From Hymenobacter sediminis (GTDB lineage Bacteria > Bacteroidota > Bacteroidia > Cytophagales > Hymenobacteraceae): 64,000 nucleotides of DNA. Positions within the stretch are counted from its first letter, which is position 1. The number at the start of each line of letters is the position of its first letter. The DNA lies in assembly GCF_003231285.1 (NCBI RefSeq), contig NZ_QKNS01000001.1, positions 1 to 64,000 of the forward strand, given 5' to 3'. This document shows positions 60,173 through 64,000 of this stretch, one piece after another. A model generated the notes under the pieces. The model searched no databases, had not been told where the DNA came from, and was given only the letters and a program-made list of their open reading frames with translations. The position numbers were made by a program, and so were the translations under genes.

Positions 60173-62167
60173 CTACGCCCTACTTGCCACGGCGGCCCGA
60201 ATGTCGGCGGGCTCGTCTTTTGGAATGGCAGCCAGCAACTGCCGGGTATACTCGTGCTGGGGGTTGGCGTAGAGCTCGGCCGCCGGGCCGCTTTCCACAA
60301 TTTTTCCCTGACGCATCACCAGCAGCCGGTCGCTCATGAAGCGGGCCACTGACAGGTCGTGGGTGATGAAAAGGTAGGTGATGCCGAACTCACGCTTCAG
60401 GTCATTGAGCAGGTTGAGCACCTGAGCCTGCACTGATACATCGAGGGCTGACACGGATTCGTCGCAGATGATGCACTTGGGCTGCAAGGCCAGGGCACGG
60501 GCAATGCAGATGCGCTGGCGCTGGCCTCCGCTGAATTCGTGGGGGTAGCGCAGGTAGTGCTCATCGCGCAGACCTACGGTGCGAAGTAGCTCCAGCACTT
60601 TGTCCTTCTGTTGCTGCTTGGTGCCGCCTACCCCGTGCACCTGCATGGGCTCCCGAATGGCTTCGCCCACGGTCATCATAGGATTGAGGGCGGCGTAAGG
60701 GTCCTGGAACACCATCTGAAATTCGCGGCGCTTGCGGCGCAACTGGTCAGCCGGCAACGTGGCCAAGTCAACCCCCTCGAACAGGATGCTACCCGAGGTG
60801 GGCTCTACCAACCGGAGCAACGTCCGGCCCAGCGTGGTTTTGCCGCAGCCCGACTCCCCCACCAGCCCCACCGTTTCGCCGGGGTAAATATCGAAGCTCA
60901 CTCCATCCACGGCCCGCACAAATTCCTTGGTCCGGTTAAAGAAGCCCTTACGAATGGGGAAGTGTACGTTGAGGTTCTCTACCTGCAGCAACGGAACCGA
61001 ACCGGTACGTGGCAAAGACTGCCTTACTCCAGCTTTTTCAGAAGAACCAGACACAGCATCTTCTGCTACCTGCTCTGTAGGCAAACTACCTTCTTTCTGA
61101 TCTGCAACCAATAACAAGGGCTGACCTGATTCCGCGCCTGGGGCAGTTTCCAGCCCGAAATGTGGTTCCACAAGGCGTGAAACAGGATGTTCCACGGGGA
61201 ACGTTTTGGTGATTTCAACGCCGTTTTGAGAGGTTAAAGTATTTCTTTCACCTGCAACACCCTCAACTACTTGCGTAGCACCAGTTTCAGTAGCAATAAA
61301 GCCCCCATCGGCCGTTTCACGCATGAAATCGGCTACTACAGGTAATTTTTTTCGCCCTACTGAAAGTTTTGGCCGACAAGCCAGCAGCCCCTTAGTGTAT
61401 GGGTGCTGAGGGTTGGTGAAAATATCCAGGACGGTGCCCTGCTCCACTACCCGGCCGCGGTACATCACCAGGATATGGTCGGCTATTTCGGCTACTACTC
61501 CTAGGTCGTGGGTGATGAAGATAATAGCCGTGTTATGCTGGCGCCGCAGGTCGTCGATGAGGCGGAGCATGCGCGCTTGCACCGTTACGTCGAGGGCGGT
61601 AGTAGGCTCGTCGGCAATAAGAATGGCAGGGTTGCAGGCCATAGCCATGGCAATCATCACGCGCTGCTTCTGGCCTCCGCTAATTTCGTGGGGGTAGCTG
61701 CTAAAGATTTTTTCGGGGCGCGGGAGCTGGGCCATTGTGAACAGCTCCACGGTACGGGCCGCCGCTTCTTTCTCAGTGAGCGTAGTGTGCAGGCGCAGAG
61801 CTTCCACTACCTGGCTGCCGCACGTGTACACGGGGTTCAGGGATGTCATGGGCTCTTGAAAAATCATGCTGATGTCGTTGCCCCGGACGCGCTGCAGCTG
61901 CTCGTCGGTGAGCTGGAGCAGATCTACCTCCCCTAGCGCTTCCGATTGAAACCGCGCCTCGCCGGAGGTAATTTGGCCGGGCGGTAACGGAATCAGCCCC
62001 ATCAAGGCCAGCGACGTCACGGATTTTCCCGAGCCCGACTCGCCTACAATTGCCAGCGTTTCACCCCGCCGCAGGTCGAAGGAGATATCCGCCACGGCCC
62101 GCGTGTTGCCGCGGTGGCTGGCAAAATCGATGGTCAGGTTGCGGACGGACAGAATGGGCTGAGACAC
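60173..62167 (-). CDS. Fused peptide/nickel-type ABC transporter ATPase (DppD-DppF)
   Basis: A 664-residue protein with two complete ATPase domains in one chain: the first (about 1-265) has Walker [13 protein letters not shown], signature [14 protein letters not shown] and Walker [14 protein letters not shown]; the second (about 395-650) has [27 protein letters not shown] and [13 protein letters not shown]. The joining linker (about 275-390) is low-complexity, Glu/Thr/Val/Ser-rich and lower in GC. Fused DppD/DppF ATPases drive oligopeptide uptake; the permeases and binding protein are not in the window. Confidence 0.92.
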   Translation of the reverse strand: MSQPILSVRNLTIDFASHRGNTRAVADISFDLRRGETLAIVGESGSGKSVTSLALMGLIPLPPGQITSGEARFQSEALGEVDLLQLTDEQLQRVRGNDISMIFQEPMTSLNPVYTCGSQVVEALRLHTTLTEKEAAARTVELFTMAQLPRPEKIFSSYPHEISGGQKQRVMIAMAMACNPAILIADEPTTALDVTVQARMLRLIDDLRRQHNTAIIFITHDLGVVAEIADHILVMYRGRVVEQGTVLDIFTNPQHPYTKGLLACRPKLSVGRKKLPVVADFMRETADGGFIATETGATQVVEGVAGERNTLTSQNGVEITKTFPVEHPVSRLVEPHFGLETAPGAESGQPLLLVADQKEGSLPTEQVAEDAVSGSSEKAGVRQSLPRTGSVPLLQVENLNVHFPIRKGFFNRTKEFVRAVDGVSFDIYPGETVGLVGESGCGKTTLGRTLLRLVEPTSGSILFEGVDLATLPADQLRRKRREFQMVFQDPYAALNPMMTVGEAIREPMQVHGVGGTKQQQKDKVLELLRTVGLRDEHYLRYPHEFSGGQRQRICIARALALQPKCIICDESVSALDVSVQAQVLNLLNDLKREFGITYLFITHDLSVARFMSDRLLVMRQGKIVESGPAAELYANPQHEYTRQLLAAIPKDEPADIRAAVASRA

Positions 62168-62386
62168 GGCGACGGAAAGCGAGGCGGAAAAAAGTAAAGA
62201 TAGGCAGGCCGGCAGTAGCTTGCGGCGGTCATTTGGCGTACACGGATACTGTCATTATGAGCGGAGCGCAGAATATGGTTAGCTGCTAAAGAACCGTTGT
62301 CGGTTACTTCAGATTCCTCGCTCTGCTCACAGTGGCCCCCTACCCCCTACCCCTAACAAAACCGTTTAACCTACTTCCTTACCCCC
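62168..62386. other. Short intergenic stretch
   Basis: About 220 bases between the divergent ABC gene and the aldo/keto reductase gene. It holds a tight cluster of the CTACCCC word (around 62336-62353) just before the reductase ATG. No clear -33/-7 pair is seen. Confidence 0.5.
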
Positions 62387-63373
62387 ATGCACTACCGCAA
62401 ACTTGGCAAAACCGGCTTCAATGTTTCTGAAATCAGCCTTGGCACTTGGCAGGTGGGAGGCAAATGGGGTGACCCATTCAGCCATGAAACCGCCGATTCT
62501 ATCCTGAACGCTGCTGTTGACAGTGGCATCAACTTCATTGACACGGCCGATGTGTACGGCGACGGAGAAAGTGAAAAGGCAGTGGGCCGATTAGTACGCA
62601 GCCGCTCCGAGCGGGTGTACGTGGCCACCAAGTGCGGCCGCCAACTGCAGCCTCACGTTAATGAAGCCTACCAGCCCGAAGCGCTCCGCAAGTTCGTGGA
62701 AGCTAGCCTGCGCAACATGCAGCTCGAAACCCTCGATCTGATTCAGCTGCACTGCCCGCCCACGGAGGTGTACTACCGCCCCGAAATTTTCGAGCTGTTT
62801 GACCGGCTGAAGGATGAAGGTAAAATCTTGAACCTGGGCGTGAGCGTGGAGAAGGTAGAAGAAGGACTTAAGGCCCTTACGTTTTCCAACGTGACCACCA
62901 TCCAGCTAATCTTCAACATGTTTCGGCAGCGCCCAACTGAGTTGTTGTTTCAGGAGGCCAAGCGCCACGACGTGGGACTGATTGTGCGCGTACCCCTGGC
63001 AAGCGGCCTGCTCACGGGCAAATTCTCGCGCGAAACCACCTTCTCGCCCGACGACCACCGCCAGTTTAACCGCAACGGTGAAGCTTTCGACAAAGGCGAG
63101 ACCTTCTCGGGCGTGGATTATGAAACCGGCCTAGCCGCCGTGGAGGAGCTGAAAAAGATATTCCCCGACCAGCCCAACCTGGCTCCTGTGGCTTTACGCT
63201 GGGTACTTATGTTTGATGAGGTAAGCTGCGTAATTCCGGGCGCTTCTAAGCCCAGCCAGCTTGAATCAAACCTTCAGGCCGCTGAGCTGCCCGCCCTTAC
63301 CGCTGAACAAATGCAGGCCGTACGCAGCGTCTATGAGCAGCGCATCAAGCCGTTGGTACATCAGGTTTGGTAA
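62387..63373 (+). CDS. Aldo/keto reductase
   Basis: A 328-residue NAD(P)H-dependent oxidoreductase with the AKR tetrad in context: NFIDTADVYGDGESEKAVGR (Asp and Tyr), YVATKCGRQ (Lys), LIQLHCPP (His), and a late VIPGASKPSQLESNLQA cofactor region. Substrate unknown. Its last 13 bases overlap the end of the converging minus-strand gene. Confidence 0.92.
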   Translation: MHYRKLGKTGFNVSEISLGTWQVGGKWGDPFSHETADSILNAAVDSGINFIDTADVYGDGESEKAVGRLVRSRSERVYVATKCGRQLQPHVNEAYQPEALRKFVEASLRNMQLETLDLIQLHCPPTEVYYRPEIFELFDRLKDEGKILNLGVSVEKVEEGLKALTFSNVTTIQLIFNMFRQRPTELLFQEAKRHDVGLIVRVPLASGLLTGKFSRETTFSPDDHRQFNRNGEAFDKGETFSGVDYETGLAAVEELKKIFPDQPNLAPVALRWVLMFDEVSCVIPGASKPSQLESNLQAAELPALTAEQMQAVRSVYEQRIKPLVHQVW

Positions 63374-63750
63374 GGGTGTTCTAAGCTTTCCAGGGCGTGC
63401 TGTAGGTAGGCAAACGTTTGGGGTGCTCGTTGCTGAAGCTGAGCTAACCCGGTACCTAACCCATCTTCCGGCAACACGATAGTTCCTCCAGCAGCTAAAT
63501 GATGCCGTACAGGAGCAAGATCTTCGTCAATCATTCGGCAATTTTCCGTTAGCGTTTCATCCGACCAGAAGTCTGCGGCTTGCAAGCGCGGGCGTCGTTT
63601 AGTTCGAATTCCTATAGCATTCGGTTCGCCGCGCATCTCAATAGCCTGTCCGCCTAAGCCGCGGCGCTCTTCGTTGTCGCCAAATAGATAAAGTACATCA
63701 GGATGAGTCTGTAAATCGGCTCGGTAAATTCTTTTCTGTTTGATAATCAT
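63361..63750 (-). CDS. Conserved protein of unknown function (DUF7831-like)
   Basis: A 129-residue soluble protein with well-conserved-looking blocks: YLFGDNEERRGLGGQAIEMRGEPNAIGIRTKRRP, MIDEDLAPVRHHL and IVLPEDGLGTGLAQLQQRAPQTFAYLQ. The GLGGQA and GLGTGLAQL glycine loops suggest a nucleotide- or ADP-ribose-type binding fold reminiscent of macro domains, but that is inference. I associate it with the DUF7831 group. It converges on the aldo/keto reductase gene and overlaps it by 13 bases. Confidence 0.6.
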   Translation of the reverse strand: MIIKQKRIYRADLQTHPDVLYLFGDNEERRGLGGQAIEMRGEPNAIGIRTKRRPRLQAADFWSDETLTENCRMIDEDLAPVRHHLAAGGTIVLPEDGLGTGLAQLQQRAPQTFAYLQHALESLEHPYQT

Positions 63751-63825
63751 AGAAACCTAACGCTTGAAGGGGAAGCGGAGCTACGTCCGAAGTACGCCCG
63801 GAAGTTATACCCAAGGGCCGACTGC

Positions 63826-63863
63826 AAAAAAAGACCCGCTGGAATAATCCAGCGGGTCTTTTT
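63826..63863 (-). terminator. Terminator of the gene entering from the right edge
   Basis: Perfect stem aaagacccgctgga / tccagcgggtcttt with a 4-base loop and a T run. It follows, on the minus strand, a frame ending at 63886. Confidence 0.85.
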
Positions 63864-63885
63864 ACTTCCTAGGCAACGACGTATC

Positions 63886-64000
63886 CTAAGCCACTTCCGA
63901 AGCCTCCGCGTCGCGGCGGGCTTGGGCGGCCGCGGGGTCGTCGGCGGCTACTGGGTGGGCTTGCTCTAGGTGCTGCCCATAGAAGCGGTTCTGGAAAATC
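63886..64000 (-). CDS. C-terminal end of a protein cut by the window edge
   Basis: The minus strand carries an open frame from the window end to a TAG at 63886-63888, reading IFQNRFYGQHLEQAHP, then an Ala/Asp/Arg-rich tail ending EASEVA. A terminator follows, so this is very probably the 3' end of a real gene. Too little is visible to name it. Confidence 0.55.
   Translation of the reverse strand, partial: IFQNRFYGQHLEQAHPVAADDPAAAQARRDAEASEVA

Noticed and set aside
61188..61203. TGTTCCACGGGGAACG as a second parS site
   Set aside because: It differs from the 51441 site at several bases, including the central CACGTG, and lies inside a coding linker. Probably chance.

Overview
The window looks like chromosomal DNA of a Bacteroidota bacterium of the Cytophagales/Hymenobacter type. 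The evidence is the gene families (DUF4476, DUF4270, a PorE-like type IX secretion lipoprotein, bacterial GGGP synthase, NagB fused to a LmbE-type domain, the coaX/outer-membrane-protein/lptC cluster), the general lack of Shine-Dalgarno sequences, and promoters of the Bacteroidota form (a -33 TTG-like box, 18-20 bases, then a -7 TAnnTTTG box). GC content is fairly high except in a few AT-rich spacers. I see no insertion sequence, prophage, integrase or CRISPR array: this is mostly housekeeping chromosome.

Layout. 1-0.5 kb: three tandem promoter units firing leftward out of the window, probably into an rRNA or other stable-RNA operon. 0.5-6.5 kb: DUF4476 protein, PorE-like lipoprotein, a small conserved protein and a two-gene iron-sulfur oxidoreductase operon. 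6.6-6.8 kb: tRNA-Phe with its own promoter and terminator. 7-15 kb: nagB fusion, DnaJ-TPR membrane protein, a three-gene set ending in GGGP synthase, an AraC regulator and an acyl-CoA dehydrogenase. 15-24 kb: a leftward cluster panC-panD-flippase-rfaE2-Zn peptidase, and divergently a one-domain glycogen-synthase-like gene, DUF4270 lipoprotein and glmS. 23.5-28 kb: ridA, small membrane protein, pentapeptide protein, gltX, AIM24 protein. 28-35 kb: MORN-like lipoprotein, GH3 protein, lptB, M61 peptidase, recJ. 35-46.5 kb: TPR protein, PpiD-like chaperone, lptC, outer-membrane barrel, coaX, an RluB-type pseudouridine synthase with a long RG-rich arm, a zinc-less DksA-like protein and ribH. 46.5-51 kb: TPR anchor protein, pdhA, recF, DUF721/DciA, thioesterase. 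51.4-52.2 kb: a parS-like site, a small HTH gene and a dense GTTACA motif array. 52-64 kb: glycerophosphodiesterase, DUF2939, PLDc_N lipoprotein, rhomboid protease, polyprenyl synthetase, a frameshifted TonB-type gene, rnr, ATP-grasp protein, fused peptide-ABC ATPase, aldo/keto reductase and a conserved protein of unknown function.

Functional themes are envelope building (lptB, lptC, rfaE2, glmS, PorE, PpiD, barrel protein, lipoproteins), cofactor synthesis (panC, panD, coaX, ribH) and DNA/RNA maintenance (recF, recJ, rnr, DciA-like). The parts that merit most attention are the parS-like site beside an HTH gene embedded in a GTTACA array (51.4-52.2 kb), the roughly tenfold excess of the heptamer CTACCCC/GGGGTAG throughout the window, the tandem promoters at the left edge, the broken TonB gene, and the half-length glycogen synthase.
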